From Meiothermus cerbereus DSM 11376 (GTDB lineage Bacteria; Deinococcota; Deinococci; Deinococcales; Thermaceae): a DNA stretch of 64,000 nt. The notes below the pieces were generated by a model that saw only the letters and a list, made by a program, of their open reading frames with translations, did not search any database and was not told the origin of the DNA. Location: NCBI RefSeq assembly GCF_000620065.1, contig NZ_JHVI01000017.1, positions 24,006 through 88,005 of the forward strand, written 5' to 3'. The first letter of the stretch is position 1; each line of letters starts with the position of its first letter. Below, one piece after another: positions 52,473-61,169 of the stretch. The position numbers were made by a program, and so were the translations under genes.

Positions 52473-53102
52473 CTAAAAGGCCAGCGTGGCCTCGGTGGTG
52501 CCAAAGGTGAAGGTCAGGATGCTACCGGGGGGCAGTTCGGGGACGCTGGTGGCCTGGATGCTCAGGTAAATTTCGGCCTGGTTGGGGCCGCCGCTGGTAA
52601 TCAGCTCTTGCAGCTGGCGCACTGCCGCGGCCTCGAGCACATTGCCCACAAACACCTCGGGGCTAAGGATGCGGTAGGCGGTGGGGTCGGTGGGCTGCTG
52701 CTCGAGCTCGACCACCTTGTTGAGGCTAAAGGTGGGCAGGGTCAAGGCATGCTGGGCGTCCTTCAGGTGCACCTGGATGTCCACCCTGGTCAGGATGATG
52801 GTGCAGGGCAACGAACTGCTGGGCGCGCTGAGCCTGACCTCGGACACAAAGCCGACCCGGAAAAGGGTTTGTTTGAGGCTTAATGGAATGGGGCTCGAGG
52901 AGGTATCCACATCGGCAAAACTGGTCTTGATGATTCCCAGCCCGGTGGCGGCGCGGGATACTGCGCTGGCGCCCACCTCTACGTGTACTTGCTGGCCGCT
53001 GAGCCCCAGGGGGTTGGGCACGTTCTGGGGCGGAATCAGGGAGCTACAGCTCGCCATCAGATAAGCGGCGCCAACGATTGCAAACCTGGTCAATCTCTTC
53101 AT
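52473..53102 (-). CDS. Lipoprotein, hypothetical
   Basis: 209 residues from ATG at 53102 with AAGGTG just upstream. A signal peptide with lipobox AAYLMASCSS leads to a beta-rich mature part (VHVEVGASAVSRAA, CTIILTRVDIQVHL) with no recognised domain. It precedes the large clan-CD-like lipoprotein by 8 bases and starts that operon, so the two may form a complex on the envelope. The frame is open further upstream, but without a signal peptide there. Confidence 0.65.
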   Translation of the reverse strand: MKRLTRFAIVGAAYLMASCSSLIPPQNVPNPLGLSGQQVHVEVGASAVSRAATGLGIIKTSFADVDTSSSPIPLSLKQTLFRVGFVSEVRLSAPSSSLPCTIILTRVDIQVHLKDAQHALTLPTFSLNKVVELEQQPTDPTAYRILSPEVFVGNVLEAAAVRQLQELITSGGPNQAEIYLSIQATSVPELPPGSILTFTFGTTEATLAF

Positions 53103-53296
53103 AGCACCTTCTTCCGATCTGGCTGCGAAAAAACAACTCGAAAATACGGCGCAGCGGTGCGACAGTGGATGCTGGGGAATAAGCGCCTTCAATGCAGGCC
53201 TTGGGGGCATTGCGCCAGGGTATGAACCTTTGCAGGGCGGGACTCTATGGAGGAGGGGCTGGGTTGCCGCCGGGAACCCGGTACCCTCGAGCCCGT

Positions 53297-53323
53297 TTTG
53301 TGGGGCTCGAGGGGTTGCTGCGC
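53297..53323 (-). other. CTCGAG-containing hairpin after the CAP gene
   Basis: CCCTCGAGCCC and GGGCTCGAGGGG pair perfectly around about 8 bases, 30-55 bases past the stop of the CAP gene. It lacks a T-run, so a terminator role is uncertain. Confidence 0.35.
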
Positions 53324-53353
53324 CGATATCCAGACCACCTGCAAACACCAGCG

Positions 53354-55099
53354 CTAGTTGCGCTTACCGAACACCAGCGTCCAGTAGTGCGTCCACTGGC
53401 TGTTGGCGTTGAAGCCGTAGCCGAGGCCAATCTCGTTGGAGTTGGCGCTCATCATGGCCTGGCAGTGCCCGCTGTTGCTGTTGCGCCAGTTGTCGAAGGC
53501 GCCCTGTACGTTGGTGTTGCCGGCGGCGATGTTCTCGCCTTGGGGGGCCCCGGTGTAGCCGGTGGCGAGGATGCGGGTTACGAAGGTGCTGCCGTTGAGG
53601 CCGGTGTGGCTGAAGTAGTTGTTGGCGGCCATGTCCTCGCTGTGTAAGCGGGCGGCGGTGTTAAGTTGCGCCTGGAAAGCCACGGGCGGGACAGCCGGCA
53701 TGTTCTCGGCCACCGCGCCGTTCCTGCAGACTCGAGGCTGCGAACGGAACTCATTAATCAGGGCCAGGAAGGGGGCCAGGTCGGGTGGTGGCGGGGGGGC
53801 TGGGGGGGTAATGGTGATGACCGCACTGGCGGTAAGGGTGCCCAGGGTAGCGGTTACGGTGGCGGTACCTCCGTTGCCGCTGGCGGGCGGAATATAGGTG
53901 AAGCTCGAGCCCGCCCAGCTAAAGGTGCCGGGGCCGGTCATGCTCCAGGAAACCTGGTTGCTCGAGGCTGTAATGATCACGTTGGCTCCGCCCACCTGAG
54001 TGGTGGCGGTGGTGGGGGAGACAGTCAGGGCCGGTGCGGCAGCGTTGATGGTAATGGTGACGCACTTGCTGAGGTTGGCGCTAACCGCCGCACACAGGAG
54101 GGCCGTACCTGCACCTCCGGTAGCTGGGGGGGTGTAGGTGGTGGTGGTGCCAGTGGTGTTCGAGATGCTTCCGGGCGAGCTGGCGCTCAGTGCCCAGCCA
54201 ACGGCCTGGTTGGTATTGGTGGTGGCGGTAAAGGTGATGGGAGCCCCACCCACACTCACCGTAGCCTGGGCGGGCGTAATGTCCAGGGTGGGGGCGGGTG
54301 CGGCGGCATTGATGGTGATGGCGGCGGTAGCGGTAAGGTCGCCTGCCCTTGCAGACAGAATAGCTGTGCTGGTGCCTCCGGTGCTGGGCGGAGTATAGCT
54401 GGTGTTGGCGCCCGTGGTGGTGGAGAGGCTGCCCGGCCCGACCAGTATCCAGCTAATGCTGGCGGTGGAGTTGGTCAAGGTGGCGCTAAAAGCAATGGCA
54501 CCTCCACCTACCGTCACGGTAGCGGCGGTGGGGTTGACGCTAAGGGCAGGGGTGGGGGTGGGAGGGGGGTTGGCAGCCCTGGGGGTGGTCAGGATGTGGG
54601 TCCAAAAGGCCAGACCGGTGGTGTTGCCGCTCTCGTACTCGCCCCACAGGCCAGCACCCATTACGGTGAAAGTGGGGTTCATCATGTTGGCGCAGGCCAC
54701 CGGATCGGCAGCCCAGACGCTGAAGGCCTCGTTGGGGTTGGCAGGCAGGCGGGTTCGGCCGCGGTGCTCGGCCACCGGGCCGGGGTCGAAGCCTCGAGCC
54801 CGCAGTCGGTCTGCGGTGCTGGCTCCCTGATGGCTGTCGCTGTTGGCCCGGCCCATGTCGATGCTGTGAAACCAGGCCGCATCGCCCACCGCCTCGACCC
54901 AGGTCAGGGCGGGGGCGGCGGGGAATTGCTGGGCCCCGCAGGCTCGAGCCTGGCTACGAAAGGCGTTGACCAGCCCCAGCACCTGGGCTTCTTCTGGATA
55001 GGGTACAAAGCGTGTGTTGTTTGGGTTGGGCGTACCCCCACACGCCGCAATTAGCAAAACCAGGATGGCCCATAAACTGTAGCGCTTGAATTGTTTCAT
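53354..55099 (-). CDS. Secreted CAP-Ig-Ig-Ig-CAP lipoprotein
   Basis: 581 residues from ATG at 55099. A lipobox LLIAACGG (about 14-21) is followed by a degenerate CAP/SCP domain (about 35-170, HSIDMGRANSDSHQG). Three bacterial Ig-like repeats follow (about 180-440, each with VSVGGAPITFTATT-like strands), then a second, complete CAP domain (about 450-581) with HSEDMAANNYFSHTG, GENIAAG and GHCQAMMSANSNEIGLGYG. CAP domains bind lipids or ligands and sometimes cleave. The double arrangement is unusual. Confidence 0.88.
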   Translation of the reverse strand: MKQFKRYSLWAILVLLIAACGGTPNPNNTRFVPYPEEAQVLGLVNAFRSQARACGAQQFPAAPALTWVEAVGDAAWFHSIDMGRANSDSHQGASTADRLRARGFDPGPVAEHRGRTRLPANPNEAFSVWAADPVACANMMNPTFTVMGAGLWGEYESGNTTGLAFWTHILTTPRAANPPPTPTPALSVNPTAATVTVGGGAIAFSATLTNSTASISWILVGPGSLSTTTGANTSYTPPSTGGTSTAILSARAGDLTATAAITINAAAPAPTLDITPAQATVSVGGAPITFTATTNTNQAVGWALSASSPGSISNTTGTTTTYTPPATGGAGTALLCAAVSANLSKCVTITINAAAPALTVSPTTATTQVGGANVIITASSNQVSWSMTGPGTFSWAGSSFTYIPPASGNGGTATVTATLGTLTASAVITITPPAPPPPPDLAPFLALINEFRSQPRVCRNGAVAENMPAVPPVAFQAQLNTAARLHSEDMAANNYFSHTGLNGSTFVTRILATGYTGAPQGENIAAGNTNVQGAFDNWRNSNSGHCQAMMSANSNEIGLGYGFNANSQWTHYWTLVFGKRN

Positions 55100-55355
55100 A
55101 ATGCTTCCTTGGCAAGTGCGCAATTCAATAACCCTGCTGCTTGTTCTATCTCAGTACGATGCAGGTGCGGTATGGATAGCTCCGAACGGATGCCAGCACA
55201 GATACAATCACCCTGTTTATCCCTCCTCGTGTTTGATAGGAAGAGTATGCCCTACTCCCGTCGCACCAGCGTCGTGTGTGAAAAAATACACATAAGATCC
55301 CCGAGAGGCATATAACGGCGGCGCGTTTGCAGAGCGCCGATGAGAAAAAACGCCG

Positions 55356-56534
55356 TTACCTGCGAGGTTTTTCTACAATGCTGGAAAGCAGCAGGGCCCC
55401 AATTCCAAAAACGGCCGCCTGGGCAATCCAGCCCAGGGCATAGTTGTTGCTGAAATCAACCAGCAGGCCAAACAAGGGGGGGGCCGAGGCGATGCCGATG
55501 GAGGTAAATACCAGCCCAAACCCCACCACCCGGCCTTCCCAGCCAGGCGGAGATAGTTCGGTGAGAAGCGAAAAATGTAGGCCTTGCCAGCCCAGGGCGG
55601 TGGCTCCATACAGCACCACAATGAGGGTTTTGAACAGTAGGGGTGTGCCGGGGGGGAGCCAGGCCAGTACCAGCGCGCTCAGCCCGGCCAGCCCCACCAT
55701 CGTTACCAGCAAGGGCTTGCGCCGACCCCCCATTTTGTCGGAAAGCCATGACCAGAGCACCCGACTGAAAGCACCGGTAAACTGGGCTGCGGTGAGCAGG
55801 GCGGCGCCGGTGAGTTCGGGAATCCCATAGCGTTCTTTGAGAAACAAAATCAGGTAGGTAATCATCACAAACTGCCCGGTGGGCAGGGTCATGCCGGCGG
55901 TAGCTGCCAGCAGGATGTTGCGCTCGCGCAGTACCTGGGTTAGCCCAGGAAGAGCGCCTTTGGGTGGGGTTTTGCGGGGCAGGCTTTCGTGGTAGAGGCG
56001 GGCTGCGACCAGGGCCGCCGCAATGGCAATGAGGGCTGCCACTACCGAGGCCCAGCGCCAGCTGGTGAAGTAGGCCACGGCAGGGAGAATGGCCGCGGCC
56101 AGCGCTCCCCCCAGGGGCACGGCCATCTGACGTAACCCGATGACCAGGCCGCGCCGCTCCGGCGGAAACGACTGGGCCACCGCTTGAGCCCCGGCTGGGG
56201 TAGCCGAAGCCACCACCAGCCCCACCAAAAACAAAAGTGGAACCAGCACCCACTGGGATTGTGCCAGCACCGCAATAGCAACGGCCACTCCGGCGCCTGC
56301 CAGGGTTCCGGAAATCATTACCGTGCGGCTGCCCAGCTTATCGGTGAGCCAGCCCGAAGGCAGCGAACCCAGCATGGTGCCAACGTAGACAAAGGTATTG
56401 AGCAAGCCCACGGCAGCCAGGGAAAGCCCCAGGTCGGCGCGGATGTAAGGGGCCAGGGTTGGATAGGCCTGCCCAATGAGGGACACCGCGGTTCCGGCGG
56501 TCATGGCGGCAATGAGGACAGCCCGGGGCGACAT
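55356..56534 (-). CDS. MFS transporter
   Basis: 392 residues, 12 hydrophobic helices, with GWLTDKLGSRTVMISG as the motif-A loop after helix 2 and LWSWLSDKMGGRRKPLLV as its repeat after helix 8. It resembles drug or solute exporters of the major facilitator superfamily; substrate not predictable. TAGCCT lies 9 bases before the ATG. It is divergent from the SIS-domain gene. Confidence 0.88.
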   Translation of the reverse strand: MSPRAVLIAAMTAGTAVSLIGQAYPTLAPYIRADLGLSLAAVGLLNTFVYVGTMLGSLPSGWLTDKLGSRTVMISGTLAGAGVAVAIAVLAQSQWVLVPLLFLVGLVVASATPAGAQAVAQSFPPERRGLVIGLRQMAVPLGGALAAAILPAVAYFTSWRWASVVAALIAIAAALVAARLYHESLPRKTPPKGALPGLTQVLRERNILLAATAGMTLPTGQFVMITYLILFLKERYGIPELTGAALLTAAQFTGAFSRVLWSWLSDKMGGRRKPLLVTMVGLAGLSALVLAWLPPGTPLLFKTLIVVLYGATALGWQGLHFSLLTELSPPGWEGRVVGFGLVFTSIGIASAPPLFGLLVDFSNNYALGWIAQAAVFGIGALLLSSIVEKPRR

Positions 56535-56578
56535 GCGAGGTTCAGGCTACCTTATTTGTCCCACAAGCGTAAAACCCA

Positions 56579-56612
56579 GACTGCACATACCAAAGCGCAG
56601 TCCAGTTTTTTG
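56579..56612 (+). terminator. Isolated terminator-like hairpin
   Basis: GACTGC and GCAGTC with a 12-base loop, then CAGTTTTTTG. No gene upstream on this strand needs it, so it could end a short untranslated transcript, or be chance. Confidence 0.3.
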
Positions 56613-56747
56613 CCTGCGCATTTGAACGGAGGCCAGGTTTGCGAGAAGGCTGGGAAGCCATTGCAACCGTTGCTATGAGCAAGGCAAAAACCGACTTTAC
56701 TTGGGTGGTCAAGTCCCAAGAACTCTTTTTTTGGTACGTCAGGCCGC

Positions 56748-56753
56748 TACAAT
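56748..56753 (+). promoter_or_regulatory. -10 box of the leaderless SIS-protein promoter
   Basis: TACAAT ends 8 bases before ATG at 56762. Confidence 0.45.
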
Positions 56754-56761
56754 GAAAAGGA

Positions 56762-57646
56762 ATGCGCGACCTCGACTCCCAGGAAACCTACCTGGCCGAC
56801 CGGTTTGGCCTGGCCTTTGATCTGCGCGATCTGGTGGGCAGTGGGCCGGTTCCTCAGGCCAGGTATGCCCCCCCTTATGGGGTGGTGGGTTTTGGTGAGG
56901 CCTGGTGGGCGGCGCAGCTGGCGCGCGATTTTGCCCAGGAGCTTACCGCTACTGGGACGCAGTTTGTGCTGGAAGGGGGCTACGACTTCGGCGGCGCGGC
57001 TGGGGCTGGGCTTTACGCTTCAGTGAGTGGTGCGGAAATCGTTCGTCTGGGCTTTCGTGAGAACGTCGAGGTGGAGGTGCTGGCGCATCCCCTGGCTACC
57101 TACCGCTACCTGCGTTTTTTGCTGCTGGCCACGGGCCAGCAAGCCGAGCTGAGCCGGATAGACCAAGCCTTGCTGCTCGAGCGCGACCGCCTGCGTCCCG
57201 AGGTAAGCCTGAGCAAAAACCCCGCCAAGTTTTTGGCCTATTCGCTTTTGGAGCGCACCCCCATGTGGGTGGTTCCAGACCGCTATCCCGGCCTGGCCCC
57301 GGCCTTACAGCAAACCTTTGCCCGCATAGCCAAGAGCCTCTCCTTTACCCCCCCGCCTTCGGCCCTGGAGTTCTTCGTGACGGGCCTCGAGGCCCGTCAC
57401 GAGCAGGGCGACCCCCTTGCTGCGGTTCTGATCGGCGACGACGAGCGCAAGCACTACGCCCAGGAAATTCTGGAAAATCGCGTCGATACCATTATCGAGC
57501 TGCCCGAGCCCGAGGCCGAAGGTACCCTGGCTAAAGCCCTGTGCTACTGGTACCGCGTGGCCTGGGCCAGCTACTACCTGGCCTTGTTGTACGCGGTGGA
57601 GCCGGGCGACTGGGAGGTGCTGGACAACCTGAGACAGGCCACCTAG
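56762..57646 (+). CDS. SIS-domain, phosphoglucose/phosphomannose isomerase-like protein
   Basis: 294 residues. The overall pattern and the C-terminal block (GDDERKHYAQEILENRV, then ALCYWYRVAWASYYLALLYAVEPG) match the bifunctional phosphoglucose/phosphomannose isomerase C-terminal region of the SIS superfamily. Such enzymes are usually about 320-350 residues, and the sugar-phosphate loops look weak here, so an altered activity is possible. It is divergent from the MFS gene and leaderless. Confidence 0.7.
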   Translation: MRDLDSQETYLADRFGLAFDLRDLVGSGPVPQARYAPPYGVVGFGEAWWAAQLARDFAQELTATGTQFVLEGGYDFGGAAGAGLYASVSGAEIVRLGFRENVEVEVLAHPLATYRYLRFLLLATGQQAELSRIDQALLLERDRLRPEVSLSKNPAKFLAYSLLERTPMWVVPDRYPGLAPALQQTFARIAKSLSFTPPPSALEFFVTGLEARHEQGDPLAAVLIGDDERKHYAQEILENRVDTIIELPEPEAEGTLAKALCYWYRVAWASYYLALLYAVEPGDWEVLDNLRQAT

Positions 57647-57844
57647 GGCCATTATCAGAAAAGGCAGCCCGGTCTTTGAAAGCCAAAAGGACGTAAGGGA
57701 CTCTTTTTTCGCCCAGTACCCGCACCACAAATCTTTCTTGCAAAACCCCAATTCGGGACAGGGTATCGCTAGCGCGCCCAGACGCATTTTCGTGAAACCT
57801 GCTCTTTGATTCCCACATCGCTTTTCCTGACCCGCTGGTCAGCG

Positions 57845-57850
57845 TATGCT
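57845..57850 (+). promoter_or_regulatory. -10 box of the leaderless MFS promoter
   Basis: TATGCT ends 6 bases before GTG at 57857, favouring that start over the TTG at 57806. Confidence 0.45.
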
Positions 57851-57856
57851 CTTGGG

Positions 57857-59011
57857 GTGTTGCCTTTTTTGCTTTCCTGGCTACATGCCACCAACGACTT
57901 GTTCGGCGCATTTCTGACCCCTTTGCTGCCTAAGCTCCAGGTTGCTTTTGGTGTGAGCTACGGGGCGGTGTCGGTTCTGGTGGCCTTGCAATCCCTCACT
58001 GGCAGCCTCTTACAGCCCTTGGCTGGACTGGTGGCCGACCGCTACGACCGCCGGGTTTTGGCCGCATTGGGGCCGCTGCTCATGGCATTGGGCGGTGGCC
58101 TGCTGGGATTTTTCCCCAATCTCTGGGTCGCGGGCGCTGTGCTGGCCTTGTCGGGGCTGGGTTCGGCCCTGTTTCACTCGGCAGGCGCTGCGCTGGTGGG
58201 GCAGTATGCCGATCCGGCCCGGCGGGGCTTCTGGATGAGCTTTTTTGGTACGGGGGGCTATATTGGCATCTCGCTGGGCCCCATCGTATCACTTACCGCG
58301 GTGAACCAGGGCGGGCTGCAAGCCCTGGCCTGGTTGATTCCCCTGGCCCTGATACCTGCTTTTTTGCTGCTGCGCCAGGCACCCCCCACCCGGCTGCAAA
58401 CCAAGCCCTCAACCTTCGCCGATTTGCAGCGGGTTTTTCGTGGGCATGTGGCTCGCTTGTGGGCGGTCTCGACCCTGCGCAGCGTCGTGTTTATGAGCTT
58501 CTCGACCACCATCCCCTTCTGGTTTCACCAACGCGGAATCCCCGACGCCCAGGTGGCCCTGACCCTTTCCATCTATAGCATTTCGGCAACCATCGGAGCC
58601 TTTCTGGGCGGTACCTTATCGGATCGGATGGGGCGGCGCAAGGTGCTGGTGGGTACCATGTTTTTTGCTATTCCGCTGTACGTCGCCTTGCTGCTGGTTC
58701 CGCCGGAAAACTGGTTTTATGTGGTCTTGCTGGGGGTAACGGGGGCCTTGATGAACGCGGGCGTACCGGTAGCGGTCACCATGGCCCAGGAGCACGAACC
58801 CAGCCAGATGGCCACAGTTTCGGGGCTTTTGATGGGCTTCACCTGGGGGTTTGCGGGCTTGCTGTATGGGGTGGTAGGGCCTATTATCGAGCGCTTTGGG
58901 GTGCTCGAGAGCTTAAGCGCGCTGGGGCTGTTGCTGATACCGGCCCTGACCCTATCCTTGGCGGTGCGCGAGGCCCGGCCCCAGCCTAAAGGTGCCTGGG
59001 GTCACAAATAG
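57857..59011 (+). CDS. MFS transporter, fosmidomycin-resistance-like
   Basis: 384 residues from GTG at 57857, 12 helices. The N-terminal FLLSWLHATNDLFGAFLTPLLP is typical of the Fsr/fosmidomycin-resistance branch, with VADRYDRRVLAALGPLL as motif A and LSDRMGRRKVLVGTMFF as its repeat. It probably exports a drug or metabolite; the real substrate is unknown. The upstream TTG frame would add 17 residues with no helix-like character. Confidence 0.85.
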   Translation: MLPFLLSWLHATNDLFGAFLTPLLPKLQVAFGVSYGAVSVLVALQSLTGSLLQPLAGLVADRYDRRVLAALGPLLMALGGGLLGFFPNLWVAGAVLALSGLGSALFHSAGAALVGQYADPARRGFWMSFFGTGGYIGISLGPIVSLTAVNQGGLQALAWLIPLALIPAFLLLRQAPPTRLQTKPSTFADLQRVFRGHVARLWAVSTLRSVVFMSFSTTIPFWFHQRGIPDAQVALTLSIYSISATIGAFLGGTLSDRMGRRKVLVGTMFFAIPLYVALLLVPPENWFYVVLLGVTGALMNAGVPVAVTMAQEHEPSQMATVSGLLMGFTWGFAGLLYGVVGPIIERFGVLESLSALGLLLIPALTLSLAVREARPQPKGAWGHK

Positions 59012-59120
59012 CCCTATTCCGCAAAGCAGGCCGGGCGAAGTACAATGACCCATACACACGAAGCTTTGGAGAAAGGGAAAGCCTACCCCTTAACGCACCC
59101 GCTCTTTGGAGGTGTTCGCT

Positions 59121-59558
59121 ATGACCAGCACGGTACGGCAGTTGCTTCAGACCAAGGGTAATACGGTGTACGCCATTTCACCTGGGGCCACGGTTTTTGA
59201 GGCCCTCGAGCGTATGGCTGCCTACGATGTGGGGGCCCTGATGGTGATGGACGGCGATCAGCTCGTCGGCATCTTTTCCGAAAGGGACTATGCCCGCAAG
59301 ATTATCCTGATGGGCCGCATTTCCAAAGACACCCTGGTTGGTGAGGTTATGACCGGCGAACTCATCACCGTCACCCCCGACGCCACGGTCGCCGACTGCA
59401 TGAACCTCATGACTGGCAACCGCGTGCGCCACCTTCCGGTATTAGAAGATGGCAAGCTGGTGGGGGTGGTCTCCATTGGCGATGTGGTCAAGGCCATCAT
59501 GACCCAGCAAGAGTTTATGATTGCCGAGCTGGAGAGCTACATTACCGGCTCGCGCTGA
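59121..59558 (+). CDS. CBS-domain protein
   Basis: 145 residues from ATG at 59121, preceded by GGAGGT. Two CBS repeats fill the protein: VFEALERMAAYDVGALMVMD with GIFSERDYARKI, and VADCMNLMTGNRVRHLPVLED with GVVSIGDVVKAI. CBS pairs bind adenosyl ligands such as AMP, ATP or SAM and regulate partner proteins. No partner is fused or adjacent. TACAAT about 75 bases upstream may be its -10 box, so this gene has a classical leader. Confidence 0.92.
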   Translation: MTSTVRQLLQTKGNTVYAISPGATVFEALERMAAYDVGALMVMDGDQLVGIFSERDYARKIILMGRISKDTLVGEVMTGELITVTPDATVADCMNLMTGNRVRHLPVLEDGKLVGVVSIGDVVKAIMTQQEFMIAELESYITGSR

Positions 59559-59677
59559 GCTGGGAAACCGCAGCTTTTTCTCCCGCTTGTTTTGTGGGTT
59601 CCCTCGAGGTGTCTAGCAGGAGCACCCGTAACCGGCTGGTTTTTGCCCCCAATGCTGTCGAGGGTTTTCGCTAGGGC

Positions 59678-60040
59678 TCATTTGCGCTGGTCCGAAGGCC
59701 CAATTAGCAAGTTCAGGCCAAAGCTAACGACCGATAGCAGGATGGCCCCAACCAAAGCGCCGCCAAACCCGCGCACCTCCAGGGGGGTCAGGCTGGCCAC
59801 CACCAGCACAATCACGGCGTTGACTACCAGGGTAAACAAACCCAGGGTCAGAACGTTAAAAGGCAGGGTAAGCAATAGTAGCACGGGCTTGAGCAGGGCG
59901 TTGGCCAGGCCAAATATCAGCCCGGCCACAAGATACTCCCCCAGACCACTGCCCCTGGCAAAAAAGAGGCCACCGTAGACCTGGGTCACGATCCACAAGG
60001 CCAGGGTATTAAGCAGCAGGCGTAGCAGGAAATCGCGCAT
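59678..60040 (-). CDS. Phage-holin-4-superfamily-like membrane protein
   Basis: 120 residues with four helices in the PF04020 pattern: GGLFFARGSGLGEYLVAGLIFGLANALLKPVL is split across two helices, and FNVLTLGLFTLVVNAVIVL follows. The family (YvlD-like) is found in many bacteria and its function is unknown despite the phage name. I see no phage genes around it, so a cellular role is likely. Confidence 0.85.
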   Translation of the reverse strand: MRDFLLRLLLNTLALWIVTQVYGGLFFARGSGLGEYLVAGLIFGLANALLKPVLLLLTLPFNVLTLGLFTLVVNAVIVLVVASLTPLEVRGFGGALVGAILLSVVSFGLNLLIGPSDQRK

Positions 60041-60369
60041 AGCTCAGGGTACACCTATTTGGGCTGCGGAGGTAATGTCGGCTTATATGAACCCCGCCTG
60101 AATCGTTCCGTTACGGAGAGGTTAGGGCATCATCGTTTTTGAAGATGTTGCTACCCGCGCTTCAGGCGGGGCCCCCATAAAGTAACCAAATCAAAGACAT
60201 TTCTTATAATGCTACCCGCACTTCAGGCGGGGCCCCAGAAAAAAGAACAAATCAAAGACATTTCTTATTAGGGATTGTGCGGGGCGAAATGGAGCGTTTT
60301 TGGCAAGGATCCGGTTTTGGGGGCGTGATGCCGGGATTTGGACTTGGGGCTTTGGACGATTTTCTGGTT
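60041..60369. other. Intergenic region filled by repeat family B
   Basis: 329 bases between the holin-like gene and the glucodextranase-type gene, both minus strand. It consists mainly of the repeat listed at 60084-60270; the remaining 100 bases show nothing I recognise. Confidence 0.6.
60084..60270 (+). repeat. Structured intergenic repeat family B, copy 2, with tandem 3' unit
   Basis: TATATGAACCCCGCCTGAA pairs with TTCAGGCGGGG (60161-60171). The 3' part, GCTACCCGCxCTTCAGGCGG through AAATCAAAGACATTTCTTAT, is repeated in tandem (about 60150-60210 and 60211-60270). It corresponds to the element at 42928-43045. Confidence 0.75.
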
Positions 60370-61077
60370 TCATCTTCGCGGAAAGCGAAAGGCCAGCAGA
60401 ATAAACAGCATCCCTAAAGCCGCGCTCAGAATAGCCCAGGGGATGCGATTCTGGATGGCCCGCACGGGGGGCAAAATACCACTCTGGTAGGCCCGAACCT
60501 GGCTTGGTGAGAGTACGTCCACAGCGGCGGGGGCGCCTGCCGGGCCATCGATGGCCCAGGTGCCACCACCGGGGCGTACTGGCCGGAAGTGCCAGGGGGT
60601 GAAAGGGTCGTAAAGCCCTACGGCCACATAGTAGCCGTAGTCTCCCGCGGGCAGATTGGAGGAAAGCTCGAGCCAGTCACCATTTTTTGTAACCGATACA
60701 GCCTGCACACTACGGTCGGGACGGTGCTCTTCGGCTTTCCAGCCGGTAAGCAGGTAGGCCCAGTTCCAACCCTGCCCTGGCGGGGTTTTGAAACCGGCGC
60801 CGGGCAGCTCTTCCTGGCCGCCTGGTTTGGTATGTATGTAAATGCCAACGGTCGCGAGGGAGAAACCGTGGGGGGCGTTGTGGGGGTTAAGGTAGCGGCG
60901 CAGCCTGACCCGCAGCACCACTTTCTCCCCTCTGCGAAGGGCCTCAAAGCCGGTCAGGTCGGCAAAACCGGCCTCGGCAAATAAAGCAGCGCGGGGGTAG
61001 GCGTAGCCCAGGCCGTAGTCGTCGCCTATGGGATCGGAGAAAAGTAGGGGGATCATGGCGTAGGGGTTTTTCTGCAA
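60370..61077 (-). CDS. Glucodextranase C-terminal-type module, tail-anchored
   Basis: About 228-235 residues. It opens with LLFSDPIGDDYGLGYAYPRA, the hallmark of the C-terminal binding module of glucodextranase (PF09985-type), followed by a beta-sandwich. Its last 25 residues are one membrane helix and a basic tail, RIPWAILSAALGMLFILLAF then RFPRR. No signal peptide is visible, so the topology is unclear. Start: TTG at 61077 or ATG at 61056; the domain starts right after the ATG. It follows yvcK in the same direction. Confidence 0.62.
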   Translation of the reverse strand: MQKNPYAMIPLLFSDPIGDDYGLGYAYPRAALFAEAGFADLTGFEALRRGEKVVLRVRLRRYLNPHNAPHGFSLATVGIYIHTKPGGQEELPGAGFKTPPGQGWNWAYLLTGWKAEEHRPDRSVQAVSVTKNGDWLELSSNLPAGDYGYYVAVGLYDPFTPWHFRPVRPGGGTWAIDGPAGAPAAVDVLSPSQVRAYQSGILPPVRAIQNRIPWAILSAALGMLFILLAFRFPRR

Positions 61078-61169
61078 TACCCAGCAATGCCACTCAGGTA
61101 TGTAAGTGAAATATGGGTGGGCCTGAAGCGGCCCACAAACCCGAATCCTACCCTGTCTGGGGCCTTATA

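Noticed and set aside
50575..52476. Open frame of 633 codons on the plus strand
   Set aside because: It is antisense to the lipoprotein gene at 50605-52464, which has a lipobox, a ribosome site and recognisable domains.
53666..55054. Open frame of 462 codons on the plus strand
   Set aside because: Gly/Arg-rich shadow of the CAP-Ig lipoprotein on the opposite strand.
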